From contig OX291548.1 in the NCBI GenBank assembly GCA_946406115.1, positions 6,002,373 to 6,066,372 of the forward strand: a DNA stretch of 64,000 nucleotides. The letters are read 5' to 3'. The DNA is from Apoda limacodes. Taxonomy: Eukaryota; Arthropoda; Insecta; Lepidoptera; Limacodidae. Positions 21,010 to 32,891 of the stretch are shown piece after piece; within the stretch, counting starts at the first letter, position 1, and every line of letters starts with the position of its first letter. A program made the position numbers and the translations under genes. The notes under the pieces were generated by a model. The model made no database searches. It worked only from the letters and a program-made list of their open reading frames with translations, and had not been told where the DNA came from.

Positions 21010-22759
21010 ATGGAATCCATCAAGCAATCTATATCTGACATGGCAAAAATGTTTACTACACAAATGGCACAATTCCAAGCTGAGCTCAGAGAAAACCCAG
21101 GGAGCCAATTCTCACGCGATCGAATTGATCACGAATTCGAAATTTAAAGTTTTCTTGAACGAAAATGTAGTTAAGCAACTGCTTCGATTGGTCGGGACCG
21201 TTCGAGACTACATCTCGCATTCGAATCATGACAAATTTAGTTCAAAATGATTGGGTTCTAAACATTAATTCTACTCTTAGCGTGAACTATATGTTCTTAA
21301 ATGTAAAGTAAATCTCTAAAATGTAGGTCAGAGTAATAAAGGGCGGAAAAAATGACTTATATTACCAAATATGATATTTTTTTACCTTTATTACTTTCAT
21401 AATACATTACTAGTCTTTTCTCAATTGATTGATTGGCCGATTTTTGCAATTATCAAAGTCGCCCATGACAATAATATTCTTCTATTTCTATTGATATTCA
21501 TCACAACAAACACTAGATTACATCACATACACAAAAATGTTTGAGGTCCGGTACCGCCATCTTTAGTGCTGCGTAGTATTTTGATAATACTAGGTGGTAA
21601 TTTCATGTGAAAAACATTTAATAAACATAATTACACCGTTGAAAAATAAGAATAACCTAAAATTCTCAACCAAATAAACAAATAAAACTCACAACAAAAA
21701 CAGAGTTTTTTATATTTATGTCCAAATACGTTCCGTTTAAAGATGAAAGCAATTTCTCGAAATAGGGATTTTGTTTACAAACTTAGTTATACTTATTATT
21801 TCCTCATTAATAATCATGAAACACAAGTAAAATGTTACTTCAAACATTTTGTAGTCACCGAACCCTTTTTTAATATATCAAAAGAAGCATATTAGAATAG
21901 GCGTTTTTAAAAACGTTCTACAACTGTGCAACGGAACGTACCTCATAGCCTAACCGGTTTACAATGGCAACATTCCACCGCTTCGAACGACATTTTGTTC
22001 GAAGGTTGTTTCGATTGATAGTAAGAATATAGCAAACGCGAAAATGATGTCGACGATCGAAATTTTACAGTCGAGATAGTGCCTTCCAGATAATCTCTAA
22101 TACGAGATTATCTCGGATGAAGTGAGAATTAGGTCCCAGCTCCATCTTCAGATCTGGCCGCTAACTTTGCTAGCTTTAAAACCTTTGTTCTGTTTTCTCT
22201 AAATAATTTACATACACAAGCACAAAACTTGGCCAAGGAAGTTGACAGGATTGAAATGAGGAGTCGCCGCAAAATTCTTCTAGTGCATGGTGTTCCCGAA
22301 AATAAGTCTGAAGACACTATTGTGTCTGTTACAAAAATTGCAGTAGAACACTTAAAAATATCTTCTTTTAACAAAGATTCGATAAGCCACTGTTATCGCA
22401 TGGGAAAGGCTTTAAAGGAAAAGCCAAGGCCTATTTTGGTAAAATTTCATGAAATATCAGTTCGTGATAGGTTGTGGTTTGCCAAAACCGGCATAACTTT
22501 ATCCGAATTCCTCACAAAGTGTCGGCATGAGGCGTTTATGGCTGCCCGAGAACGCTTCGGCGTAACCAAATGCTGGACTCGAGGAGGTTCTATTGTTATC
22601 CTAACGCCTGACGGTAAGCGGCACAGTGTCATCAGTTGTGATGAAGTCGACCTGATCTCCACTGATACCACATCCACTACAGTGACATCCGTGACCTCTG
22701 TTGCTGCAGCTTCCATGGAGTCGAAATCTAACAAGTCAAGGAGGACAACCAAAAAATAG
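21010..22759 (+). pseudogene. LINE ORF1 (RNA-binding, L1 ORF1p-like), interrupted
   Basis: Nucleic-acid chaperone component of the retrotransposition particle in relatives. The N-terminal piece (21,010-21,116) has a helical, coiled-coil-like start (KQSISDMAKMFTTQMAQFQ). The DNA element 21,117-22,140 follows, and the same protein resumes as SSDLAANFASFKTFVLFSLNN, NLAKEVDRIEMRSRRKIL, then LVHGVPENK (RRM-like region). The C-terminal portion contains RPILVKFHE and ...FGVTKCWTRGGSIVI. This matches the order coiled coil - RRM - CTD of 'transposase 22'-type ORF1 proteins. The longest uninterrupted frame is 22,229-22,759 (176 aa). Confidence 0.75.
21117..22140. mobile_element. non-autonomous DNA element nested in LINE ORF1
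   Basis: About 1,024 bp bounded by AATTCTCAC (21,117-21,125) and its inverse GTGAGAATT (22,132-22,140). ORF1 coding sequence matches on both sides, so the insert is well delimited. A perfect 10 bp-stem hairpin lies near its right end (22,088-22,113; AGATAATCTC, loop TAATAC). No ORF and no clear target duplication, so superfamily is unassigned. Confidence 0.65.
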
Positions 22760-23203
22760 CCGGTGTCGCTATCTCTAGTGCAAGTCACGAAACTCATTGC
22801 AATGACGTTGGCAAATAACTGGTCGCACGCCACTCAATTTTTCACTAAACGAACATATCACTTTTAATGTAAAAATACCTTCGTTTTAAAACTTTTTTGT
22901 ATTAGTCAGGTTATTTTCTGTTTTATTATCTTTTTTAATTGACATTTCTTTTTTTTTTTGCGGTTTGGATACACACTATTCAGCCGTATGTTTTTGTTAC
23001 TTTATTTTTTGTAAGAATGAGTGTAGGTACTTTGTTTGTTGCTTTATTTTTTGTAAGAATGAGTGTAGGTACTTCTAATAATTTTCTTTCTTTAGACAGC
23101 TGGCAGGTAGAGTATTTAGTTATACGCCTTGTTTATATATTTTATTGTTGGTTAAGTATATTGTGTATTTAGAATTTATATAATATTATTTATATTTAAA
23201 TAT

Positions 23204-26137
23204 ATGTATAACATAGGTGTTGATGATGATTATAATAGTGATGATTTTTTGTCCTGTTCTTCAGATGGATTGAACAGTGACATTAGTTTCCAAAGTTTTA
23301 GTGCTTCTCTTAGCGCAACCTTGACTTCAACCTTCTCAGATTCACTGAAAAATTTTAATGTCGTTCACTGCAACGCCTAGAGTATCCCAGCTCATTACTC
23401 TGATATGCTAGCATCCTTTGATAACAAAGATATTCATGCCATCCTTGTGTCAGAATCGTGGCTGAAACCCTGTCTACCTTCTTATTCCTAACCTGGTTTT
23501 CAGTTAATACGTAACGATAGAAAAGACAGAGGTGGGGGTGGGGTAGCTATTTATCTCCGTTCCCATAATCCATATTCTATTATTGCGACGTCTCCCCAAG
23601 TTTCCTCTTTGAATTAGCCAAGTACCTTTTTATCGAAATAGTTATTTCTAATACGAAAATTCTACTCGGCGTACACTATAGTCCTAATCTTCATAGTAAC
23701 TGCTTCTCTAATTTTAAAAATATCCTAGAAACCCTAACACCTCAATACAACCACACTATTATTATGGGTGACTTTTAACACTTGTCTGTTAAAAAATAAC
23801 AGCCGTGCTCATCAACTAAGGACAGTTGTGGATGGATGCAACTTGCACATATTACCTCTCACTGCTACACACTTTTTTCCCAATAGCACTCCTTCTTTAC
23901 TGGAGTTAGTGATAGTTTCTTCTCCCACACACGTTTTTAAGCATGGTCAGTGCGCTGCTGTCGCTTTTTTATACCATGACTTGGTTTACTTATCATACAA
24001 GATTCGTCCTCCCAAATCCAAATCGAGAATGCTTCAGCAACGCAATTTTAGTGGTATGGATATTAATCTCCTGTCTGATGATGCTTGCAACATCGATTGG
24101 TCTATGGTCATTAATGCGCCTACTGTTGATGAAAAAATTAGATTATTTAACTCATTTATTATCGAATTGTATAACATTCATGCTCCTATACATACCGTTA
24201 AAATCAAACATGTTCCGGCATCCTGGCTTACGGCGAAATAAAATCTTTGATAACGAAACGAAGTCGTGTCAAGGCTAAATACAAGGTTAATCCTAGCGAC
24301 AGTAATCTTAAAAAATACACACTCTTGAGGAATCGCTGCAATAGGATATGTAGAGATGCACAAAGACGCCATATTCACAAATCCGTTGAAAACGGTGATC
24401 CAGCAAAAGTCTGGATATTTCTTAAGTCGTTAGGAGTTGGGAAAACGAAACTTCCTTCTATTTCAAATAATACTGATATCAATCTCCTTAATCAACACTT
24501 TATTTCTAACGTTGACTTTTACAGCAACAAAAAATAATAAAACATTAAACTCACTTTCTTCATTGCCAACTCCTCACTTTCCTCCTTTTTTTCTTAATCG
24601 ATTTTCTGATTGCGATGTTAAGAAGAACATACTCGCCATTTCATCCAATGCTGTCGGTGAAGATTGCATTAGTCGTAATATGATCGTTCCCATCCTTGAT
24701 AACTCCTGTCATGACCAATATCCTGAATCATTCCATTTCCACAGGTGTTTTTCCTGAATCCTGGAAGGATGCTAATGTAATTCCCTTACCAAAGAAATAT
24801 AATCCATCCTCTTTTTCTGATTTTCGTCCTATATCCATTCTTCCTTTCTTGTCAAAAGTTTTGGAACGGCTTGTATATCAACAGTTGTCCCATTTTCTTA
24901 CAAGAAACAACCTTTTAAATCCCTTACAATCTGGTATCCGTCCCGGTCATAGTACGACTACTGCACTTGTCAAAATAACTGACGATATACGTTTTGGCAT
25001 GCAAAATAAAGAGGTCACGGTTCTGACACTCTTAGATTTTAGCAACGCTTTTAACACCGTGGAATTGGACATTCTGCTACTTATTCTTAGTTCTCTTAAC
25101 ATTTCTCCAGTCGTTATCGATTGATTTCATAGTTACTTGCGTGGATGCCGGCGGCGCATAAAAGTCGATGATACTCTATCTGACTGGTGCAACACAGCCG
25201 CCGGTGCCGCAAGGTGGCGTTTTGTCTCCTCTTCTGTTTGCTATTTTCATTAATTCTATAACATCTCAATTATCTTCTCTCTACCATCTCTATGCAGACG
25301 ATCTTCAGATTTACACACAAACTCCTATTAGTGAATTGACAAACGCTATCTCAATAATTAATCGAGACCTTGATCAAATTGTTAAATGGTGTGAATCCTA
25401 TGGCCTCATTGTTAATCCTACGAAAACACAAGCAATCATCGTAGGCAGTTCTAGACTTATATCCAAGATTGACTAGAACGAACTTCCATTAGTAACTTTG
25501 AACGGAGTTTCTATCCCTTACAAAGATACAGTTAAAAACCTGGGTATAACTATCGATCGAACACTATCTTGGGGTTTGCAAATAAAGGAAGTTAGCAAGA
25601 AAATATTTGCTTCGGCTAAATCTTTAGGCAGATTGCGCAATGTTTTACCAATTCCCACTAAAATTGCTCTTGCGTAATCTCTTCTTCTGCCTATTCTCGA
25701 CTATGCTGATGCTAGTTAAATTGACCTTAACGAGGAGCAGCTTAATAAACTTGAGCGACTTCAAAACTTCTGCATTAGACTCATATTTGGTCTGCGTAAG
25801 TACGACCATATTTCCGAATTCAGATCAAAGCTCAAGTGGCTCCCAATTCGACTTCGCCGGGTCACATGCTCATGTTCTCTTTATTCTGTATAACGTCCTG
25901 TTCAATTCAAACACACCAGTATACTAAAAGAAACGTTTTAATTTTATCGGAAATACTTCTCTTCGAGAGACTACACACTGGATGCTAAAAAATCCTTTGC
26001 ATTCCTCACAATTTTATAATGATTCTTTTACTGTAAAGGCTGTTAGATTATGGAACGCTTTACCTTTAGAAATAAAAAGAGCAAAATCGAAGGCAATATT
26101 TAAAAATCTTATTATTGCTCATTACTTGAAGAACTAA
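23204..26137 (+). pseudogene. LINE ORF2: AP endonuclease + reverse transcriptase, degenerate
   Basis: 978 codons from ATG 23,204 to TAA 26,137 if indels are ignored. The endonuclease region has FNVVHCNA, VSESWLKP, RKDRGGGGVAIYLR and an eroded GDF/N region near 23,765. The linker contains RNRCNRICRDAQRRH and VWIFLKSLGVGKTK. The RT has WKDANVIPLPKK, FRPISILPFLSK, GIRPGHSTTTALVKITDD, TLLDFSNAFNTV, QGGVLSPLLFAIFINS and YHLYADDLQIY, so the catalytic YADD survives. The C-terminal part (25,480-26,137) shows KYDHISEFRSKLKWLPIR. Stops and frameshifts lie at about 23,380, 23,490, 23,615, 23,770, 24,240, 25,125, 25,476 and later, so it is inactive. Confidence 0.88.
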
Positions 26138-26370
26138 AATAACATCACTACCTATATTTGTTTATATACATTTACTTATACGTAGTACTATTATAATTAT
26201 ATTTATGTATATTTATACATACATTATTCATATATGTTATTTATGTGTAATTATTTATTTTATATGCATTATTGTATAATATATATACCTCTTAATAACT
26301 GTATCGAAACACACCTACTATACTTTGTTTAACTTTATTATTTCCTCTACCCAAAGGTTGTCTGGAAGAG

Positions 26371-26386
26371 ATCGCTTTAAAGCGAT
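26371..26386 (+). promoter_or_regulatory. 3' UTR hairpin of the Jockey-like LINE
   Basis: ATCGCTTTAAAGCGAT, a 16 bp perfect palindrome within CCAAAGGTTGTCTGGAAGAG...AAGACCGCC. The homologous LINE copy at 8,835-10,950 keeps the stem with a different loop (8,916-8,931, ATCGCTAATAAGCGAT). Its conservation suggests an RNA structure, perhaps for RT recognition. Confidence 0.6.
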
Positions 26387-26681
26387 AAGACCGCCTTTTG
26401 TTTTTCTCTATTTGTAAATATGTTTTATTAGTAAATTTTTTATGTTGATGCAATAAAGTATAATAATAATAATAATAGATATATACGAGATTGCCTGTTA
26501 CCAGGAGACCTAAGGTGACAGACGGAAGGTGGGTAGGAAGGGGTGTGTGTACGTCGTGCAATGTACACAGGATGGATTATCTCACTGCTGGTCAAGCGGA
26601 CTCACAAGACCAATCGTCTGACGGCTAAAGGTTTCCTGGCCGCAGTGAGAGAATGCTGGAAGACATATAATGTCAGCTCAT

Positions 26682-26905
26682 CCAGCGGTTGCTGGGTACT
26701 TCAGGGCTGCTCCTCCAGCGGTTGCTGGGTACTTCAGGGCTGCTCCTCCAGCGGTTGCTGGGTACTTCAGGGCTGCTCCTCCAGCGGTTGCTGGGTACTT
26801 CGGGGCTGCTCCTCCAGCGGTTGCTGGGTACTTCAGGGCTGCTCCACCAGCGGTTGCTGGGTACTTCAGGGCTGCTCGTCCAGCGGGTGCTGGGTACTTC
26901 AGGGG
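26682..26905. repeat. LTR minisatellite, right array (7 x 33 bp)
   Basis: Units start at 26,682, 26,715, 26,748, 26,781, 26,814, 26,847 and 26,880, each CCAGCGGTTGCTGG + GTACTTCAGGGCTGCTCCT with single-base variants. 33 is a multiple of 3, which keeps all frames open and creates 11-residue periodic pseudo-proteins on both strands. Confidence 0.95.
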
Positions 26906-27184
26906 ATGAGGAGTAAAACTCGACTGATTCTTGATTCAATTAATTTTATTTAACAAATTTCTACTTTATATTCATTATTTATGTTGACTTAACAACTATA
27001 ATATATATTAGTGTGCTGTTGGTTAGTGTGCACAGTGATGTTACAAAGTCTATTGCCTAGACCCTCATCAATTTTGCAGTTTCTACGAGTAACCTACATT
27101 CACATTTCAACATTCACACAACATATAGTTTGTCATGCGACTTGGCTTGTTAGTTATTTTATTATTGTTCAATGAGTTGAACAC

Positions 27185-28395
27185 TGCCTATATACATTTT
27201 ATTAATGATATATCGCTTTAAAATACATATATCAAGTTGTGGTATCTTTGTTTACCATAAAATCGTAACAAAACTACATAACTGTGCCCGAGCTATCACT
27301 TGTAAAAAATATCAAACAGGATTAACAAGAATAATTTTTTTTTATGAGTTTTAATCCAAGACATATCCTACCTATAATTATTATCATATCAGCCTATTTT
27401 GGTCCACTGCTGGACATAAGCCTCCCCCTCGTGATCCTCGCATACAGCTAGTACCAGACACCTCCTTGAGGTAGGACCAAATATTGACACTACCTAGAGG
27501 CTAGATTTTTAAAGGTTACTTTATTGAGTTCATGTTTTTTTTTTCAATGTAAAATTCAAGTCTATGATTCAAAAAGCAGAGCCTTAGAAAAAGGAAGATT
27601 GCTTCAGATTATACGTACTGTAAAAAAGCCCAGCTAACTAGAGTGTACAATTTAAATGAGTGCGTCTTGAAATGTTTGCTCGATGCTCGACGCTACGCAC
27701 ACTCCATTTGCAGATAAAGGAAGTATTCTCGCTACAATAACAGTTTTTTTTTTCTAAAGATGCTTTATTAGTTTTTTTTTAACATCAGTTTAAATAAAAT
27801 TTCGATTAAAAAACATGTAGAAAAGCATTTCACAACATTGTACTGTAATATTTTTTTTAAGTACAAACTTCGTTTTTATCAAATTTCATAAATGCATATG
27901 CTTGTTGCGATTATTACGTAATAATAGGGCAATTTTAGTGGCAAAATGTTTATTGTTACAGATATCCAGAGTACCGAATTTTCTATGGGAAAAGTGTGAA
28001 TTGGTTTCATCTTAAACATCTTATTACTAGTTATCTACTTCCTAAAATTCATGTAAAACACTTAATGATAAATAATTCATCAAAGGCTGCCTGGTCCGAA
28101 AGTAAACATCATTCATATTTATAAACATAATTTGCATAAATATGCATGGAACTTTTAGCTAAAAAATTAAAAGTTTCTATTTGAGATCTGTGGAGGACGT
28201 GACGCATTATTTTTTTTGATGACAAGGGGTTCCTAATCCTAATCGCAAGGCAATGTTATTTTTTTTCTTTTAAAAGTCAATAATTTTATATACACTCATA
28301 TAAATGAGAATTGAGCTTCAAGAGTCACCCTGCAGATACATTCTGAAAAAACATGGATTTATTTTTATTATATCATAACAAAACATATACTTACC
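27185..28395. other. non-coding; RTE-like tail at 27,380-27,480
   Basis: The piece 27,380-27,480 (CATATCAGCCTATTTTGGTC, CACTGCTGGACATAAGCC) is the inverse of the common lepidopteran RTE-type LINE/SINE 3' tail. The remainder is AT-rich and unassigned. Confidence 0.5.
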
Positions 28396-28399
28396 ACCA

Positions 28400-28740
28400 A
28401 TAAATAAATTTTTACTTCGTAACATTAATTTAAGAAATAAAAGGGTAAGGCTGAAGCTTCTCTTGCATTGACTAAGCTTTCAATAGAGTTGTCGCTACAT
28501 ACTTCAGTAGACGACATGTTAACAATTCGAAACTAAACTTGAACCCAAAGTTGCTCGATTTCCCGTCTCACATCTTAAGAATTTATTAGAAGTTCCTGTT
28601 TAAACTTTTACCGTTATCGATTTAATTCTAATAACCTTCTCACAAAACTGCTAAGTACTTTTGACGTTACTTATGGACGTACATTATTTATCTAAATGTA
28701 AGTTTGTTTCATGCTTCGCTAAGTTTCAGGTGCGTCACAT
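28400..28740 (-). repeat. dispersed repeat family X, copy 3
   Basis: The reverse complement follows 11,283-11,640 over most of its length. Landmarks are GTGACGCACCTGAAACTTAG at the left, AAGATGTGAGACGGGAAATC, TTAACATGTCGTCTACTGAAG, TATGTAGCGACAAC and TTACGAAGTAAAAATT. Stops interrupt the frame that is open in copy 2. Confidence 0.55.
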
Positions 28741-28979
28741 TTTTTTTAATATGTCTGATATAAACATATTTGAAGTCACATTTTGTAGTATTCTGTTGTA
28801 GTAGCCTAATATAGTAGAATATATAGTAAATAATCTTAAAATAAGGTATTTTTATGTTGAGCATTTTGGTCTATATTCGTATTGGTTTTTGTGCGTTTTG
28901 GTCGATTTGAGTTATTTTTCCTCTTGCAATTAAAGGTTTATATAATACAAACCAATAATTTGTGACAGTGACAAATGTT

Positions 28980-29965
28980 TATATCTTTATATACCTATAT
29001 TAACTATGTTCGCGTGTTTGTAAATTCTTCTCCTCCTAAACGGCTTGAGCTATTTTGATGTTTTTTTTTGTCGTTATGGGGTCACCTATTTATTAGCTAT
29101 AGTTCAACCTGGTAGGTAGCCCTATTGTTAAGAAAACTGGAAATATTAGTAATATAGTTTATGTGCTAGTTATCATAGGTTCCCAAAAGAAAGAACATTT
29201 TTTTAATCTGTTTCATAATGTAAATATTTATTTTTTAATAAATTGATATTTGATAAAAATAAATGCAAAAGTAAAGCAAGCGAAGTCTAAGAAATCAAAC
29301 AACCTTTGCAAATATTAAATTAATTTATCACTTTGAAAACATTATCAAATTAATGTCCAAATCATTTTCTGAATAGCAATTTCTTAGAAATTTTTAGTTT
29401 CGTTTACATTCAAAAACTTTTTCATCAAAACCTGGCTTCACTAAAAATATCAAAAGAGGTCACAAGCAATGAGGTACGACGAAAACATTGATAAGCATCA
29501 GCTATTAACACTCCAGTCTTGGTTTCATGTGATCCTTTGAGGCTCTAAGTTTTCACACACATTGATGTCGCCATAGAAAAACAGTTTTGGGACACTTCAA
29601 GAATGAAAGACAAACGACATTTATGCTTCAATTTAAAAGAAAAGGAAAATTTATGTTACAAGCATAATAATATAAATATGCACAGAATGTTCTAATTTTT
29701 TGTTACACTAGCCTTTCGTTCCACTACACGAATAAAAGACAAGAAAGATTTGTATCACAAGCAAATAATAATTTACATGTACTATTGAATTGAAGCGAAA
29801 TAATTAATATATAATTTTCGTTATTTAAATAAAAGACAGGCATGATTTTTATTACACGAATATCAATTGAATCTGAATAGAATTTAATAATGAATAACAC
29901 TTAATAATAACTTACTGTGCCCTCGACTTCGTTTGCGTGATCATAGATTTATTTACACAAGTTAG
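28980..29965 (-). repeat. dispersed repeat family Y, copy 2
   Basis: The minus strand aligns with 8,080-8,820 over ~720 bases. The outer ends here (TATGTTCGCGTGTTTG at 29,005 and CTTCGTTTGCGTGATC at 29,927) resemble the two ends of a very common lepidopteran repeat (CTTCGT[CT]CGCGTG-type end). Family Y may therefore be a long form of that repeat. Confidence 0.6.
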
Positions 29966-30604
29966 ATATAAGTTAAAATACTTCAAGTAAAAATTATGTA
30001 CAAACCTTAGTTATCATGAGTTTTTTAGTTTTTTAAAACATATAATTATTTAAAGAGTGAGAGACTTTTGTCCTCTGAGGAAGTCATTTCTTAATTTCAC
30101 TTCTATTAATTTACCGTGTAAAATAGTTATGCTAAGTACTGCCATCTAAAATCAGATGCCATTATTAGACATTGCTATTCTGTATTGTTGATAGTGTCTG
30201 TAAATAAGCTAAGAAAACATGTTTTTTTTTTATAGCTGTGACTCATGGATAGATTTTTAGACGGACCAACACGACGAAACTAATAAACTAAATTCGGCTA
30301 CAGAAACTCGAACAAAGTATTTTGCTTACAGAAGAGTAAAATCATTTTTGAAATCAGGTAAATATTTTTTTACACACAGTTTTCCGTAGGAACGCGATAC
30401 TTTTTCACAGTAAAATGTATCCTTTGATGGTCCCAGGCCCAGCATCTACAAACGTTGTTATTTTTAAACTATGGAATTTTTATTTACTAAGTTATATAAT
30501 TTCTTATAGACAAACAAAAATCAATTTGACGTTCCTTAACTAAATTACTGGCGGAATAAATATCAAAACCAAAAAGTGTAAAATAACAGTCATTTCAATC
30601 TTAT
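29966..30604. other. non-coding, nothing recognised
   Basis: AT-rich sequence without open frames or identified repeats. Confidence 0.55.
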
Positions 30605-30790
30605 TTTTAGTGTTCCGTACCCAGTGGTGAAAAACGGGACCCTATTACTAAGACTTGGCTGTCAGTCCGTCTTTTCGTCTGTCACCAGGCAGTATCTCAT
30701 GAACCGTGATAGTCAGACAGTTGAAATTTTCACAGAAGATGTATTTCTGTTGCTGTTATAACAACAAACACTAAAAAAATTAATAAAATA
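30605..30790 (-). repeat. lepidopteran dispersed repeat Z, 3' half
   Basis: The plus strand reads TTTTTAGTGTTCCGTACCC, GGGACCCTATTACTAAGAC, CTCATGAACCGTGATAG and GACAGTTGAAATTTTCACAG. It is the inverse of 46,600-46,803 and parallel to 55,468-55,625. A non-coding family, abundant in Lepidoptera. Confidence 0.65.
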
Positions 30791-32829
30791 ATTATTTGAG
30801 GGTGCACCTATACAACAAACGTGATGAGGCAAGAGAAGTATGCCAGGCATATGTTATCGTAGCAAGTGGCAGTCTTTGGTCTCTGCCTACCCCTCTGGGA
30901 AACAGGCGTAGTATCTTAGTTCTTATAAAAATTCTATAGTGTGAAAGGGTTTTTGCATCAGATTTTGCCATTCTACTTTGAGACGATTGACAAACGACAT
31001 TTACAAATTAAAACTTTATTTAAACGTAATTAGTATATAACAAATGTGTGAAACCCTCACTATCTAAGCCTATACTCACATAAAAGCCTTCCACACCTGC
31101 GATGCTCTTGAAAGCTTGTCACATCAGGCAGTTATTACAGATGTGACATATCTTCCTATTATTTTCACTCTGGTGGAGAGACGCCCAAGTAAGAATTTGG
31201 GATTTAAATATCATATAATAACAGTTAAAAACTAGGTACAGTCCTTTCTAAGTACGAAAGACCTGACGAATGATGTGCCACAAGTTGGTCATCTATCAAA
31301 TAACTGATCACGTCGACATTTTCCTAACTATGAATGTAGCATCCGATAGATGAATGTAACTGAGCTTCGAACCTGCGTTCAGTCGTTTAAATATTCATAG
31401 AAATAACTTCATATACACTTATCCCTTATAAACATTTATTCGCTAGACATTTTCCTAAAAAAAAAATATGTATTAATATTTGTGTCACACCCTTTTATAT
31501 ATTCGAATAAAAGTAGGTATTTAGAAGTCTTGAAAGTAAGTTCGATCGGGATCCGACTTCAAGCTCTGGTAAGTCTGAAACGTGTGAGATAAATTGCTTT
31601 GTATTCCGGATACTTTCTGACAGAGATGGATAGCGACTATGAATAATATTAAGTTATTTATATAAAAATGTCATATATTTTTTCCTACTGTTTTCATTTT
31701 ACTGGTATACATATGTTTATAATTATAACCTATTTATGTATGGGAACCCTTGATCCATATAAAACTATTCAATGTTGATCTAAGACATGATCTATATATT
31801 ATGTTCAATTTTTTTTTCAACTGTAGAGAGGTACAACTGATATTGATTTTCTCAATTAACAGGTGAACGAGGATAAAATCATATTTTATGATGGTGTTAT
31901 GGCCAACAGGTGATGCTTGGAATTCGCACGTGCAACATATCAGTGAGACACTTCTCACAAAGTTATAAAAAATTTAAACAAACGAGCGTTCACAGTCATT
32001 TCATCTGCTAAGACACATTAACTAAACAAAATTTTTTAGTAACTTAAAAGCGAAAAGAGTAATAAATACTCTTAAAATGACAAAGCTTGGCTCGTAAGTT
32101 TTATAAATGCGAACCAAATATCTGGGAACTTTAGCAACTTGACCCATCGCGTTAACAATTAAAAAAAATAATTGAATAAATCAAAACTGAAGCTTTAATT
32201 TGTGTGTCATGTTATATTGTACTGTGTGCTAATTTACTTATATGTAACTAGTTTTAACCGGCCAAAAGGGGTTTATTTTAAGTTGGAGTTTCTTCCCCTT
32301 TTTAGGGTTTTGGGCCAGGAAAAGTCCAACCTTAACTAATTGCCCAAAGCGGTTAGTTTAGAAAATAGTCAAAGTTTCGATGGTAAATTTTTCTCTCTTG
32401 CAGTGAATAATATGAAAGTAAAGTAGTTTTTCATTTAATTACTGGTTTTCTTTTCCTACCTTTTCCACGCAATTGAGTTCTATTCAGTTAGTTTCTCTCA
32501 AGAAACCGTCAGGCTTTTGTATCAAAGATTTACAAAAGGGATAACCTATATGTTATAGAAAGTAAATGGTTAGACAAATATCAATATACTATTATTTTAC
32601 TATTATAAAGAGCTTCTGACTATCAGTTATTGTCTTCTTTAACGATATTGTATTGACTGGGAGTGTTCCTATTATAAGGGTCAGAGCAGGACTGAGGGTT
32701 TGACAATTGATTTTTCTTCTTACAGTAAATAAAAGGTACCTTTAAATAAATGATCATTATAAAAACTGATTGGCCAATCAAGACGGACTTACGTTTCCAG
32801 CTTACAACTGATGGCGTCATCACACACAC

Positions 32830-32891
<62 letters not shown>

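Larger units (their letters stand above)
20792..26476 (+). mobile_element. Jockey-like LINE, near full length, inserted in the LTR
   Basis: 5,685 bp including a ~1,024 bp DNA element, so ~4.66 kb of LINE, a normal length for this clade. Layout: 5' UTR 20,792-21,009, ORF1 (21,010-22,759, interrupted), ORF2 (23,204-26,137), 3' UTR with hairpin, and a (TAA)n tail at 26,460-26,476. It enters the LTR after GTGTGTACC at 20,790 and leaves before GATATATACGAG at 26,478. No target-site duplication is visible; instead ~90 bases of LTR are lost. Confidence 0.9.
12311..27184 (-). mobile_element. BEL/Pao LTR retrotransposon with env-like gene, nested insertions, defective
   Basis: Minus-strand element in the order LTR (20,579-27,184, interrupted), gag, protease, RT remnant, RNase H, integrase, env-like gene, LTR (12,311-13,923, interrupted and truncated). 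LTR termini fit TGTT...AACA: plus-strand starts TGTTAAACT at 20,579 and ends AGTTGAACA at 27,184. The order PR-RT-RH-IN with a DQGS protease motif, an A17-type connection region and a BEL-type integrase C-terminal domain excludes Copia. It also fits BEL/Pao better than Gypsy. Over the compared 155 bases (13,767-13,923 versus 27,030-27,184) the LTRs differ at three positions, suggesting moderate age. Every ORF has frameshifts or stops, and the RT catalytic core is deleted. Confidence 0.93.
20579..27184 (-). repeat. right (5') LTR of the BEL element, split by a LINE
   Basis: LTR parts are 20,579-20,791 (213 bp) and 26,477-27,184 (708 bp), 921 bp in all. Relative to the left LTR about 90 bases are missing at the LINE insertion point. 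Ends are TGTTAAACT and AGTTGAACA, an imperfect inverted repeat. It contains the seven-unit 33 bp minisatellite. Confidence 0.9.

Noticed and set aside
22447..22833. Minus-strand 128-residue frame
   Set aside because: Antisense shadow of LINE ORF1.
26682..26905. CRISPR-like array
   Set aside because: Units are contiguous with no unique spacers, and the genome is eukaryotic.
26543..26953. Periodic proteins with 11-residue repeats on both strands of the minisatellite
   Set aside because: They arise because 33 bp units lack stops; all frames and both strands are open, and the region lies in an LTR.
12311..27184. Gypsy-type endogenous errantivirus (suggested by the env-like gene)
   Set aside because: Protease, connection region, RNase H and integrase C-terminal patterns are of the BEL/Pao type.
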